A DNA stretch of 64,000 nucleotides from an uncultured Clostridia bacterium (GTDB taxonomy: Bacteria > Bacillota > Clostridia > Monoglobales > Monoglobaceae): NCBI GenBank assembly GCA_947589045.1, contig CANQBQ010000006.1:21246-85245 (forward strand), written 5' to 3'. Under the pieces are notes generated by a model. That model made no database searches. It was not told where the DNA came from and saw only the letters and a list, made by a program, of their open reading frames with translations. This document shows positions 15,904 to 24,001 of the stretch, piece by piece; position 1 is the first letter of the stretch; each line of letters opens with the position of its first letter. Both the position numbers and the translations under genes were made by a program.

Positions 15904-17814
15904 TTACATAAGCTCGCATACGTTTTTGGTGTACTCGATGGGGTCTTCTATGGGCAGTCCCTCTATCAGTCTTGCCTGATTGTAGAGAATATCCGCATAC
16001 TTTCCGAGCTTTTCGGTATTGTTTTCCGCAAAGACGGTTTTGAGCTTTTCAAATACGGGATGAGAAGCGTTAAGCTCCAAAATTTTGTCGCTTACGGGCT
16101 TTTCTCCGTTGTTGGGCATTGACGCAAGTATTTTTTCCATTTCTATTGACAGCGGTCCGTCGCTCGACAGGCAGACGGGATGCTCGTTGAGGCGCGTAGA
16201 GATTTTTACCTCTTTTACCTTGCCTTTGAGGGCTTCCTTCATCGCGTCGAGCAACTCGCGGCTCTCTTTACCCGCGTCCTCCGCGGCTTTCTTCTCCTCC
16301 TCGGACTCAAGTTCCAAATCTCCGCTGTTGATGTTTCTGAAGTGCTTTTCCGCATATTCGTGGAGCACTTGAAGGCAAAATTCGTCCACGTCCTCGGTGA
16401 GCAAGAGTAAATCGCAGCCCTTGGAGAGCACGGTCTCGGCGGCGGGCAACTTTTCAAGATGTTCTGTGCTGTCTCCCGCGGCATAGTAGATGTACTTCTG
16501 CTCGTCCTTCATATTCTTTACGTATTCGTCAAGCGTTATGAGCTTTTTCTCACGCGCCGAATAGAACAACAGAAGCTCCTGCAAATTCTTACTGTCCTGA
16601 CCGTACATATTGTAACAGCCGAATTTTATCTGCCTGCCAAAGTTTTTCCAGAAGGACTCATACTTTTCACGCTCGTTGTCTTTGAGCGAAACAAGCTCGT
16701 TTTTGATTTTCTTTTCGAGGTTTTTGCGTATTGTGAGGAGCTGTCTGTCGTGCTGGAGCATTTCGCGCGATATGTTGAGCGACAAATCCTGACTGTCCAC
16801 AACACCCTTTACAAAGCTGAAGTAATCGGGGAGCAAGTCAGCGCACTTTTCCATAATCATTACGCCCGACGCGTATAATTGCAGACCCTTTTCGTATTCC
16901 TTGGTATAGTAGTCATAGGGAGCGTGAGAGGGTATGAAAAGCAGAGAGTTGTAGCTTATCGCGCCCTCGACATTTGAAACTATCACGGCGGACGGGTCGG
17001 AGTAGTCCATAAACCTGTCTTTGTAGAAGTTGTTGTATTCCTCGTCGGTAACGTCCTTTTTGTTTCGCTTCCAAAGAGGTATCATACTGTTTAAGGTTTC
17101 AAGCTCGGTATATGTTTCGTACTCCGGCTTGTAGTCCTCGCCCGCGTCGGCGGGTCTTTCCTTTTGTCTGCTCTTTTGGCGGTACATATTTATCGGGTAA
17201 CGCACATAGTCGCTGTATTTTTTGACGATGCCTACAATTCGGTATTCGTCCAAAAACTCGCTGTATGTCTCGCTTTCGGTGTCGTCTTTTATCGTCATAA
17301 TTATGTCGGTTCCGACGCTTTCCTTTTCGGTTTTGGTTATGGTATAGCCGTCCGCGCCCGAGCTTTCCCATTTCCACGCCTCGTCGGAGCCGTATGCGCG
17401 GCTTATGACGGTTACCTTGGACGCGACCATAAACGCCGAGTAAAATCCCACGCCGAACTGACCTATTATATCTATCTCGTCGGATTTGTTGCCGCCGTTT
17501 GCGGTCTTGAAGTCGAGACTTCCGCTTCTTGCGATGGTTCCGAGGTTGCTCTCAAGTTCTTCGGCGGTCATACCTATTCCGTTGTCGGAAAGGGTTATGG
17601 TCTTCGCGTCGGGGTCGAGAGTTATGAGAATTTTGAAATCACTTTTTGAAATTTGCGAGCTGTTGTCGGTCAGACTCTTAAAATATAATTTGTCTATCGC
17701 GTCGCTGGCGTTGCTGATAAGCTCTCTTAAAAATATCTCCTTATTTGTATAAATAGAGTTTATCATCAAATCCATCAACTTTTTGCTTTCTGTTTTAAAT
17801 TGCTTTTTTGCCAT
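15904..17814 (-). CDS. htpG: Molecular chaperone HtpG (Hsp90)
   Basis: ATP-dependent cytosolic chaperone. 636 aa, full length. N-terminal GHKL ATPase domain with LRELISNASDAIDKL and the ATP-lid motifs DNGIGMTAEEL and GQFGVGFYSAFMVA, then the middle domain (SLNISREMLQHDRQL) and the dimerisation domain. Start ATG 17814 with AAGGAGAATG upstream. No CIRCE or other heat-shock operator is visible. It lies downstream of sigH but a terminator-like hairpin stands between. Confidence 0.97.
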   Translation of the reverse strand: MAKKQFKTESKKLMDLMINSIYTNKEIFLRELISNASDAIDKLYFKSLTDNSSQISKSDFKILITLDPDAKTITLSDNGIGMTAEELESNLGTIARSGSLDFKTANGGNKSDEIDIIGQFGVGFYSAFMVASKVTVISRAYGSDEAWKWESSGADGYTITKTEKESVGTDIIMTIKDDTESETYSEFLDEYRIVGIVKKYSDYVRYPINMYRQKSRQKERPADAGEDYKPEYETYTELETLNSMIPLWKRNKKDVTDEEYNNFYKDRFMDYSDPSAVIVSNVEGAISYNSLLFIPSHAPYDYYTKEYEKGLQLYASGVMIMEKCADLLPDYFSFVKGVVDSQDLSLNISREMLQHDRQLLTIRKNLEKKIKNELVSLKDNEREKYESFWKNFGRQIKFGCYNMYGQDSKNLQELLLFYSAREKKLITLDEYVKNMKDEQKYIYYAAGDSTEHLEKLPAAETVLSKGCDLLLLTEDVDEFCLQVLHEYAEKHFRNINSGDLELESEEEKKAAEDAGKESRELLDAMKEALKGKVKEVKISTRLNEHPVCLSSDGPLSIEMEKILASMPNNGEKPVSDKILELNASHPVFEKLKTVFAENNTEKLGKYADILYNQARLIEGLPIEDPIEYTKNVCELM

Positions 17815-17868
17815 ATTTTGTCATTCTCCTTAGTTCATATTAAAATATGATTTTATAATTCTGCAAAT

Positions 17869-17909
17869 AAAAAAGCCGCCCGTCTTGCAGCAAAGCGGGC
17901 AAAACGGCA
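17869..17909 (-). terminator. Terminator after sigH (minus strand)
   Basis: On the minus strand GCCG and GCCCG pair with CGGGC and GGC around a 13-nt loop, followed by TTTTTT. Confidence 0.65.
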
Positions 17910-17915
17910 GAAAAA

Positions 17916-18515
17916 CTATTTTCCCATTTTTTTCTTTATGCGTCCGAGCGCATTGTCGACCGATTTAACGGTCCTGCCGAGCGCTTTTGCGATTTGTGCG
18001 TAAGAACAGCCGTCCAGGTATAGCTTTAAAACCTGTTTTTCGAGAGAACTCAGCTCCGCGTCGAGCCTTAAGTCGAGGGTTTGCATCTGCTCCTTTTTAA
18101 GCATAACGTCCTCGGGGCTGAGAGTCATATATTCGGATATGGTGTCGATAAGCGTCTGATCCGAGTTGTCGTCAAAGCTCGGCTTGCTGAGGGAGATATA
18201 GCTGTTGAGGGGCATATGCTTGCGACGCGTGGACGCCTTCACAGCCGATATTACCTGCCTCTTTACGCAAAGCTCCGCAAAGGAGGCAAACGACACGTTT
18301 TTATCGCCGTCAAAATCGCGTATAGCCTTAAAAAGACCTATCATACCCTCCTGTAGCATATCGTCTCTGTCCGCTCCCGCCAAAAAATAAGTTTTGGTTT
18401 TGGAAAGAACGAGATTTTTGTATTTGGAGAGCAGATATTCGGTCGCCGCGGGTTCTCCCGAGCGAGAAAGCTCCACAATGCTCTCGTCGGACATATCGTC
18501 GTATTTGCAAGCCAT
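17916..18515 (-). CDS. sigH: RNA polymerase sigma-H factor, early sporulation/stationary phase
   Basis: Sigma-70 family member directing early sporulation and competence-type genes. 199 aa. N-terminal MSDESIVELSRSGEPAATEYLLSKYKNLV, shown here in part as the region 1.2/2 start, region 2 ADRDDMLQEGMIGLFKAIRDF, and region 4 helix-turn-helix YAQIAKALGRTVKSVDNAL. The middle segment RRKHMPLNSYISLSKP is characteristic of SigH. ATG at 18515 follows GAAGGAGG; a GTG at 18536 lies before that site and is rejected. In Bacillus sigH sits near rpmG-secE; here it follows pta-ackA, apparently in the same operon. Confidence 0.93.
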   Translation of the reverse strand: MACKYDDMSDESIVELSRSGEPAATEYLLSKYKNLVLSKTKTYFLAGADRDDMLQEGMIGLFKAIRDFDGDKNVSFASFAELCVKRQVISAVKASTRRKHMPLNSYISLSKPSFDDNSDQTLIDTISEYMTLSPEDVMLKKEQMQTLDLRLDAELSSLEKQVLKLYLDGCSYAQIAKALGRTVKSVDNALGRIKKKMGK

Positions 18516-18534
18516 TGTGAAGCCTCCTTCGCTC

Positions 18535-18556
18535 ACGTCCGCGATTTTGCGGACGT
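18535..18556. repeat. Inverted repeat between ackA and sigH
   Basis: 8-bp arms ACGTCCGC/GCGGACGT (18535-18542 and 18549-18556). On the minus strand no T-run follows, so it is more likely an mRNA-structure or processing element than an efficient terminator. Confidence 0.5.
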
Positions 18557-18570
18557 TTTATTTAATTTGA

Positions 18571-19764
18571 TTATTTAACCAGCGCGGCTGTTTCACGCGC
18601 AATCATAAGCTCCTCGTTTGTCGGAATAATCAGAACCTTGACCTTTGAGTCGGGAGTGCTTATCTCCACCTTCTGACCTCTGAGCTTGTTCTTTTCGGGG
18701 TCGATTTTTATTCCGAGGAATTCGGTTCCCTCAAGAACTCCGCGTCTTACGTCGCCCGAATTTTCGCCTACGCCGGCGGTAAATACGATAGCGTCAAGTC
18801 CGCCCATCGCAACGGCGTACTCGCCTATGCACTTTTTAACGCTGTACATAAACATTTCCAGAGCCAGAGCCGCTCTTTCGTTGCCGCTCTCTGCCGCCGC
18901 CTGCAAGTCTCTGAAGTCGCTGCTGACTCCCGATACGCCGAGCACGCCCGACTCCTTGTTGAGCAGATTGTCCACCTTTTCCAGACTCATATGCTCGCTG
19001 TCGGCTATAAACTTAACGATTGCGGGGTCGATGTCGCCCGAACGGGTGCCCATGACAACGCCCGCCAGCGGAGTAAATCCCATAGACGTATCTACCGACT
19101 TGCCGCCGTCAACCGCCGTTATGCTTGAGCCGTTGCCCAGGTGACAGGTTATGATTTTCAGCTCCTCGATAGGCTTTCCGAGCATTTCAGCCGCCTGCGA
19201 CGAAACGTATTTATGAGATGTGCCGTGGAAGCCGTAGCGTCTGATTTTATCGTTCTGATAAAGCTCATAGGGGAGCGCGTACATAAACGCTTTGGGGGGC
19301 ATAGTCTGATGAAACGCCGTATCGAACACCGCAACCTGCGGAACGCCGGGCATCGACTTTTCGCAAGCCTCGACGCCTATAATGTTGGGCGGATTGTGGA
19401 GCGGGGCAAGCGGGATGCACTCCTCGATTGCCTTTTTAACGGCATCGTCGATTACAACCGACTTGCTGAACGCCTCGCCGCCGTGGACAACTCTGTGACC
19501 CACAGCCGAAATTTCGCTCATATCCGCTATAACGCCGTACTCCTTGTCGGTAAGAGCTTCCAGAACCAGCTTTATCGCGTCCGAATGGTCTTTCATCGGT
19601 TTCTCGATAATAACCTCGTCCTTGCCCTCGGGGCTGTGCTTGAGGCGTGAGCCGTCAATTCCTATTCTTTCGCACAAGCCCTTTGCCAAAACCTCCTCGG
19701 TTTCAATATCAATAAGCTGATATTTGAGGGAGGAGCTTCCTGCATTGATGACCAAAATTTTCAT
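18571..19764 (-). CDS. ackA: Acetate kinase
   Basis: Acetyl phosphate + ADP to acetate + ATP: the substrate-level ATP step of fermentation. 397 aa. ASKHA fold with N-terminal [21 protein letters not shown], phosphate-binding [15 protein letters not shown] and the adenosine site [13 protein letters not shown] 19764 with GGAAG is preferred to the GTG at 19770. Directly downstream of pta (72-bp gap). The yceD-rpmF genes that often follow in other clostridia are not here. Confidence 0.97.
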   Translation of the reverse strand: MKILVINAGSSSLKYQLIDIETEEVLAKGLCERIGIDGSRLKHSPEGKDEVIIEKPMKDHSDAIKLVLEALTDKEYGVIADMSEISAVGHRVVHGGEAFSKSVVIDDAVKKAIEECIPLAPLHNPPNIIGVEACEKSMPGVPQVAVFDTAFHQTMPPKAFMYALPYELYQNDKIRRYGFHGTSHKYVSSQAAEMLGKPIEELKIITCHLGNGSSITAVDGGKSVDTSMGFTPLAGVVMGTRSGDIDPAIVKFIADSEHMSLEKVDNLLNKESGVLGVSGVSSDFRDLQAAAESGNERAALALEMFMYSVKKCIGEYAVAMGGLDAIVFTAGVGENSGDVRRGVLEGTEFLGIKIDPEKNKLRGQKVEISTPDSKVKVLIIPTNEELMIARETAALVK

Positions 19765-19836
19765 TTTCACAAACTTCCTTCCATATATTTAATTTGCTTT
19801 GATATTTGATTTGCTTCAGCTTGATTTATGTATGAA

Positions 19837-20829
19837 TTAAAGCTGTGCCTGAACGCAGGTGATTGCCACAACGCCCTCTATGTCCTCCGAGCTGCAGCCT
19901 CTCGACAGGTCGTTGACGGGCTTCGCCATACCCTGAGTAACGGGACCGTATGCCTCAGCCTTTGCAAGACGCTGAACGAGCTTGTAGCCGATGTTGCCCG
20001 CGTCGAGGTTGGGGAATACAAGCACGTTAGCCTTGCCCGCAACCTTGCTCTCGGGAGCTTTGAGCTGACCTACTTCGGGGACGAGAGCCGCGTCGAGCTG
20101 AAGTTCGCCGTCAAGACTGAGGTCGGGAGCAAGCTCTTTTGCAATCTTGGTCGCGTTCTGTACCTTTTCAACGTGTTCGCTCTTGGCGCTTCCGTATGAC
20201 GAATACGACAGCATAGCAACTCTCGGCTCCGCGCCTATGAGAGATTTGAACGACTGAGCGGACGACAGCGCGATCTGCGCGAGAGCTTCCGAGTCGGGAT
20301 ACTCGTTAAGTCCGCAGTCGGCAAATACAAATGTGCCGTTTTCGCCCAGTTCGCAGTTCGGAACTATAACAACGAAGAAGGAAGAAACTACCTTTGTGCC
20401 GGGAGCGGTCTTTAAAATCTGGAGCGACGGTCTTAAAACGTTCGCGGTAGCGTTTATGGCGCCCGCAACCATACCGTCCGCCATACCGGTCTTAACCAGC
20501 ATAACGCCGAAGTAGAGCGGATTTTTCATTGTTTCGAGAGCCTTTTCGGGGGTCATTCCCTTGGCTTTTCTCATCTCGTAGAACAAATCCGCAAATTCGC
20601 CGAGCTTATCACTGCTCTCGGGGCTGATGATTTTCGCACCGCTCAGGTCGAGACCGTTTGCAACCTGCTTGATTTTCTGCTCGTCTCCGAGCAAAATCAG
20701 ATTTGCGAATCCGTCTCTTAAGATGCCTGCCGCCGCCTTGACGGTCCTCGGCTCCTCGCCCTCGGCGAGAACGATTGTCTTCTTGTTGCTCTTTGCCTGT
20801 GCCTTAATTTTGTCGATAAACTTTTCCAT
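19837..20829 (-). CDS. pta: Phosphate acetyltransferase
   Basis: Acetyl-CoA + phosphate to acetyl phosphate. 330 aa, the short catalytic-domain-only form typical of Firmicutes. Motifs: VLAEGEEPRTVKAA, GMADGMVAGA and the C-terminal PVTQGMAKPVNDLSRGCSSE, which contributes to the active site. GAGGTGG upstream of ATG 20829. First gene of pta-ackA-sigH. Confidence 0.97.
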   Translation of the reverse strand: MEKFIDKIKAQAKSNKKTIVLAEGEEPRTVKAAAGILRDGFANLILLGDEQKIKQVANGLDLSGAKIISPESSDKLGEFADLFYEMRKAKGMTPEKALETMKNPLYFGVMLVKTGMADGMVAGAINATANVLRPSLQILKTAPGTKVVSSFFVVIVPNCELGENGTFVFADCGLNEYPDSEALAQIALSSAQSFKSLIGAEPRVAMLSYSSYGSAKSEHVEKVQNATKIAKELAPDLSLDGELQLDAALVPEVGQLKAPESKVAGKANVLVFPNLDAGNIGYKLVQRLAKAEAYGPVTQGMAKPVNDLSRGCSSEDIEGVVAITCVQAQL

Positions 20830-20869
20830 ATCCTATACCACCTCAAAAAATTAAATTTCAACATTTACC

Positions 20870-20898
20870 ATTATACACCTTTTATATTTTTTAGACAA
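20870..20898 (-). promoter_or_regulatory. Sigma-A promoter of pta-ackA(-sigH)
   Basis: Minus strand TTGTCT (20893-20898), 17-bp spacer, TATAAT (20870-20875), about 35 nt of leader before the pta ribosome-binding site. Confidence 0.68.
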
Positions 20899-20938
20899 GA
20901 GTTATTTTAAAAATTTTAATAAGAAACAAAAGCCCGCC

Positions 20939-20967
20939 TTGCGTTTTTGTGAATTTCAAAGTATAAT
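20939..20967 (+). promoter_or_regulatory. Sigma-A promoter of tmcAL
   Basis: TTGCGT (20939-20944), 17-bp spacer, TATAAT (20962-20967). Divergent from the pta promoter within a 180-bp intergenic region. Confidence 0.65.
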
Positions 20968-21009
20968 AGTCTAAAAAGTCCAAAATCGGTACGGAAAAGA
21001 GGGAAAAGG

Positions 21010-22119
21010 ATGAGAGTCGTCGGCATTGTGTGCGAATATAATCCGTTTCACAACGGACATAAATATCACATAGAGCAGTCCGAAAAAATCTCGGGCTGTG
21101 ACGCGGCGGTGTGCGTTATGAGCGGGAATTATGTTCAGCGCGGCGATTTGGCTGTGTTTGATAAAATGTTTCGCGCCGAGAGTGCGGTGTGGGGCGGCGC
21201 AGACCTTGTGCTCGAACTGCCCGCGTCATTTTCTCTGCGCCCCGCCGAGCTTTTTGCGAGAGGCGCGATATATATATTAAATTCGCTCGGCTGTGTCGAC
21301 GCGCTTTCGTTCGGCGCGGAGGACGATAATATTGACGCGCTCCGAAAGACGGCGGATTTTTTGTCGGACGAGAGCGAGGAATATAAAGCGGTCTTAAACC
21401 GTGGGCTGGACGAGGGCTTGTCGTTTCCCGCCGCCCGCGGACGTGCGGTGCGCTCGGTTTTGGGCGTGGAGTACGAGGAGATGCTCAAAAAGCCGAACAA
21501 TATCTTGGCTGTCGAATATTTAAAAGCGTTAAAATACTTCGGAAGCGATATTGAGCCGTTTGCAGTCAGGCGGCGCGGCGCTGCTCACGACGGCGGTGCG
21601 ACGGGCAGATTTGCAAGCGCGGCGCATATACGCGGTATGCTCGCACGGGGTGAGGACGCGGGTTGCTTTTTGCCCTACCGCAGCTTCCCCGCGCCCGCGA
21701 ACACAGAGCTTTTCGGGCGCGCAGTGATCGCGGATTTATGCAAAAAGAGCGCGGAGGAAATAGCAAATACAGCCGAAGTGAGCGAGGGGCTGGAAAACAG
21801 AATAAAGAGCGCGGCTCAGGAGAGCGGCGATTTTGAAGAGCTCGTCGGAAAAATCAAGACCAAGCGATATACCGAGAGCAAGATAAGGCGCATACTCATA
21901 TCCTCGTATCTCGGCATAAAAGAGTTCGAGCTTCCGCAATATATTCATATCCTCGCGTTTAGCGAAAAGGGTCGAGGAATTTTAAACGCCGCAAAGAAAA
22001 CCGCAGCTTTGCCGATAGTAAAAAATACGAGCCGGGCAAAAAAATTACTTTGCGGCTCGGCTCGTGAAACGTGGTTCCGTGAGCTTGAATACGACAGAAT
22101 ATATGAAGTGATGAAATAA
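21010..22119 (+). CDS. tmcAL: tRNA-Met cytidine acetate ligase TmcAL (YlbM)
   Basis: Nucleotidyltransferase-fold enzyme that activates acetate with ATP to acetyl-adenylate and forms N4-acetylcytidine at the wobble position of elongator tRNA-Met. N-terminal VGIVCEYNPFHNGHKYHI with the HxGH-type motif (HNGH), then MSGNYVQRGDLAVFDKM, typical of this family. 369 aa. It stands divergent from the genes that make acetate (pta-ackA), an arrangement also known in other clostridia. Confidence 0.92.
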   Translation: MRVVGIVCEYNPFHNGHKYHIEQSEKISGCDAAVCVMSGNYVQRGDLAVFDKMFRAESAVWGGADLVLELPASFSLRPAELFARGAIYILNSLGCVDALSFGAEDDNIDALRKTADFLSDESEEYKAVLNRGLDEGLSFPAARGRAVRSVLGVEYEEMLKKPNNILAVEYLKALKYFGSDIEPFAVRRRGAAHDGGATGRFASAAHIRGMLARGEDAGCFLPYRSFPAPANTELFGRAVIADLCKKSAEEIANTAEVSEGLENRIKSAAQESGDFEELVGKIKTKRYTESKIRRILISSYLGIKEFELPQYIHILAFSEKGRGILNAAKKTAALPIVKNTSRAKKLLCGSARETWFRELEYDRIYEVMK

Positions 22120-22128
22120 TAATTAAAA

Positions 22129-22160
22129 TGCCGCGCGTAAGTTTATTCTTACGCGCGGCA
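22129..22160. terminator. Bidirectional terminator between tmcAL and the M20 gene
   Basis: 13-bp stem TGCCGCGCGTAAG/CTTACGCGCGGCA (22129-22141 and 22148-22160) with A-rich and T-rich flanks suiting both convergent genes. Confidence 0.87.
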
Positions 22161-22182
22161 AAATTTTAGCATAGTATCAATG

Positions 22183-23403
22183 CTAATCGGCGTTGTGTTG
22201 CCCGAGCCAGCGCAGTGCCGAGTAAGCGTACGCCGCGGAACCGCGATATAGCACCGAGTCGTCAAATCTGACCTTTGGGTGGTGCTGACCGTAAATATAT
22301 CCGTCGTCCGAACTGCCCGCAATCAAAATCATACTTACGGTGGGAACCTTGTGGCTCACGAATGCGAAGTCTTCGCTTCCGCCGCCCGGCTTTCCGCCCG
22401 ATATTACCGAGAGGTCAATGGCTTTTTCACCGAACAAGTCCTTCATATATTTCAATACGTCGCCCGAAAGCTCCTCGTTGATAATCATACAGGGGCAAAA
22501 GTCGTAAAAATCCACCTCGACCTCGCACCGAAAAGCCGCGCCCACGCCTTTGGCAATCTCGGTCATTCGCTTTTTTATAAGCTCGCCGACCTTGTTATCC
22601 GGGTCTATCGTGCGAATTGTTCCCCACATTTCCGCCTTGTCGGGGATTACGTTTGAAGCCTGACCCGCTTCAAAACGTCCGGTCGTGAACACTCCGTAAT
22701 TATGAGCGTCGATTTCCCTGCTGTTTATTTCGGAAAGCGCAAGATGAATATGCGCGGCGGCTGTTATCGGGTCAATCGTTTCGTGCGGCACCGAGCCGTG
22801 CCCGCCCTTTCCGCGCACCGTAATATGGTATTGCTCGCAGGAGGCTGCGGAGATACCGCCGTCCGAGACCATAACGGTGCCCGACGGAACGGGAAGTCCC
22901 GCGCTGACGTGTATCATTACCGCCGCGTCAACGTGAGGATTTTCAAGAAGTCCGGACGAAAGCATATCGGGCGAGCCTTGGAAAATTTCTTCAGCCGGCT
23001 GGAACTCCAGCTTGACCGTGCCTTCTATCTCGTTTTCGTGCTCCTTCAGTATTTTTGCCGCACCGAGCAGCATCGCCGTGTGCATATCGTGTCCGCAGCC
23101 GTGCATTTTTCCGTCTGTTTCACTGCGGTAGTCGATGTCCGCCTCCTCATAAATGGGCAGGGCGTCCATATCCGCGCGAAGCAGAATGGTTTTGCCGGAT
23201 TTTTTGCCGCCGCACAGCGCGACAAGTCCGGCTTTGCCGACCTCGGCGGGCGTATAGCCGAATTCGGTCAGCTTTTCCTTTACCAGAGCTTTTGTGAACG
23301 ATAAATCAAACCCTACCTCGGGATGTCTGTGGAGTTTGCGGCGTATCTCTGTAAGTTCTGCTTGGAGACCCGAAGCCTCCGCCAATATTTTCTCAGTATC
23401 CAT
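22183..23403 (-). CDS. M20-family metal-dependent amidohydrolase (HipO/IAA-hydrolase type)
   Basis: Cytosolic hydrolase releasing an amino acid from an N-acyl conjugate; family members act on hippurate, N-acetyl-amino acids or N-acetyl-cysteine derivatives. 406 aa. Metal ligands are visible in MHGCGHDMHTA (Cys103, His105), the catalytic/metal pair in LEFQPAEEI (Glu138, Glu139), with ADMDALP preceding and the dimerisation loop VRGKGGHGSVPHETIDP, followed late by GGKPGGGSEDFAF and GQHHPKVRFDD. Single-gene unit. The acyl substrate cannot be told. Confidence 0.9.
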   Translation of the reverse strand: MDTEKILAEASGLQAELTEIRRKLHRHPEVGFDLSFTKALVKEKLTEFGYTPAEVGKAGLVALCGGKKSGKTILLRADMDALPIYEEADIDYRSETDGKMHGCGHDMHTAMLLGAAKILKEHENEIEGTVKLEFQPAEEIFQGSPDMLSSGLLENPHVDAAVMIHVSAGLPVPSGTVMVSDGGISAASCEQYHITVRGKGGHGSVPHETIDPITAAAHIHLALSEINSREIDAHNYGVFTTGRFEAGQASNVIPDKAEMWGTIRTIDPDNKVGELIKKRMTEIAKGVGAAFRCEVEVDFYDFCPCMIINEELSGDVLKYMKDLFGEKAIDLSVISGGKPGGGSEDFAFVSHKVPTVSMILIAGSSDDGYIYGQHHPKVRFDDSVLYRGSAAYAYSALRWLGQHNAD

Positions 23404-23458
23404 TTTTTCGCTCCTTTACATTTATATATTAAGATGTGCTTTTAAGACCCATAATATA

Positions 23459-23487
23459 ATTTTACCATATTTTGCCCGAAATAGCAA
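23459..23487 (-). promoter_or_regulatory. Sigma-A promoter of the M20 amidohydrolase gene
   Basis: Minus strand TTGCTA (23482-23487), 17-bp spacer, TAAAAT (23459-23464). Confidence 0.6.
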
Positions 23488-23526
23488 CAGAACGAAAACC
23501 GAAGTGCAAAGTACGTGCCTTGGCGA

Positions 23527-23782
23527 TGTAGGGGCGAACTGTGTTCGCCCGCAACGCCCGCGTTTTACGCGGGCAAGATTATGTACTTTTCCCCACGCGG
23601 GGAAAAGTACCAAAAGGCGCGTTTAGGGGCTTTGCCCCTAAAAACCCCGCCGCGCATAAGACTGATGTCCAAAATGCGCGGCAAAACCCAAGAACGGTAA
23701 GGTTGAAACCTGATTTTACCGTTTCTGTTTAAGTTTTCGTATTGGTGCGTCCGCAAACGGGCGAACACGGTTCGCCCTTACG
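23527..23782. mobile_element. MITE-like non-coding repeat element with 25-bp terminal inverted repeats
   Basis: A 256-bp stretch bounded by imperfect inverted repeats: left 23527-23551 (TGTAGGGGCGAACTGTGTTC then GCCCG) and right 23758-23782, matching at 22 of 25 positions. Inside are four nested hairpins: GTACTTTTCCCC/GGGGAAAAGTAC (23583-23610), TAGGGGC/GCCCCTA (23624-23640), GCCGCGCAT/ATGCGCGGC (23649-23682) and AACGGTAA/TTACCGTT (23693-23723). No coding frame is supported. Flanking direct repeats AAGTTTTCGYATTGGTRCRTCC (23731-23752 and 23790-23811) overlap the right end. It looks like a genome-dispersed intergenic repeat. Confidence 0.65.
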
Positions 23783-23911
23783 AACTGAAAAGTTTTCGCA
23801 TTGGTACATCCACGAGCGTGATGTCGAGGGTGCCGTCACGTACAAAAGGATAGCACGCCCGTATGGTTGTACGGTGCGGCGTCCTAGACGGTGAAAAATT
23901 TAAAAAGGTTA

Positions 23912-23940
23912 TTGACAAACCTTTGTCCACGTGGTAAAAT
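23912..23940 (+). promoter_or_regulatory. Sigma-A promoter of the M28 peptidase gene
   Basis: TTGACA (23912-23917), 17-bp spacer, TAAAAT (23935-23940). Followed immediately by a perfect inverted repeat covering the start of transcription. Confidence 0.72.
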
Positions 23941-23967
23941 GCAATTACTACGATATGTAGTAATTGC
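23941..23967. promoter_or_regulatory. 11-bp perfect inverted repeat at the transcription start
   Basis: GCAATTACTAC (23941-23951), loop GATAT, GTAGTAATTGC (23957-23967). It starts at the base after the -10 hexamer, so it is placed to act as a repressor operator, or as a 5' mRNA hairpin. Confidence 0.55.
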
Positions 23968-24001
23968 GTTTTGACTTTATTTATAAGGCGGGGAGAATAT
24001 T

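Larger units (their letters stand above)
23404..24001. other. 598-bp intergenic region without genes
   Basis: Holds the M20 promoter on the minus strand at its left end, the MITE-like element in the middle, another palindromic segment at 23847-23886 whose arms resemble AGGAYRGCRCGCC-type repeats, then the promoter and inverted repeat of the M28 peptidase gene. The short open frames here are low-complexity and have no ribosome-binding sites; I see no gene. Confidence 0.7.

Noticed and set aside
23541..23732. Short plus-strand frames inside the 23.5 kb region
   Set aside because: They translate hairpin repeats (Pro/Arg/Lys-rich) and have no start signals; the region is a repeat element.
23583..23811. 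Repeated hairpins considered as a CRISPR array
   Set aside because: Repeats are inverted, differ in sequence and have no regular spacers; no cas genes in the window.
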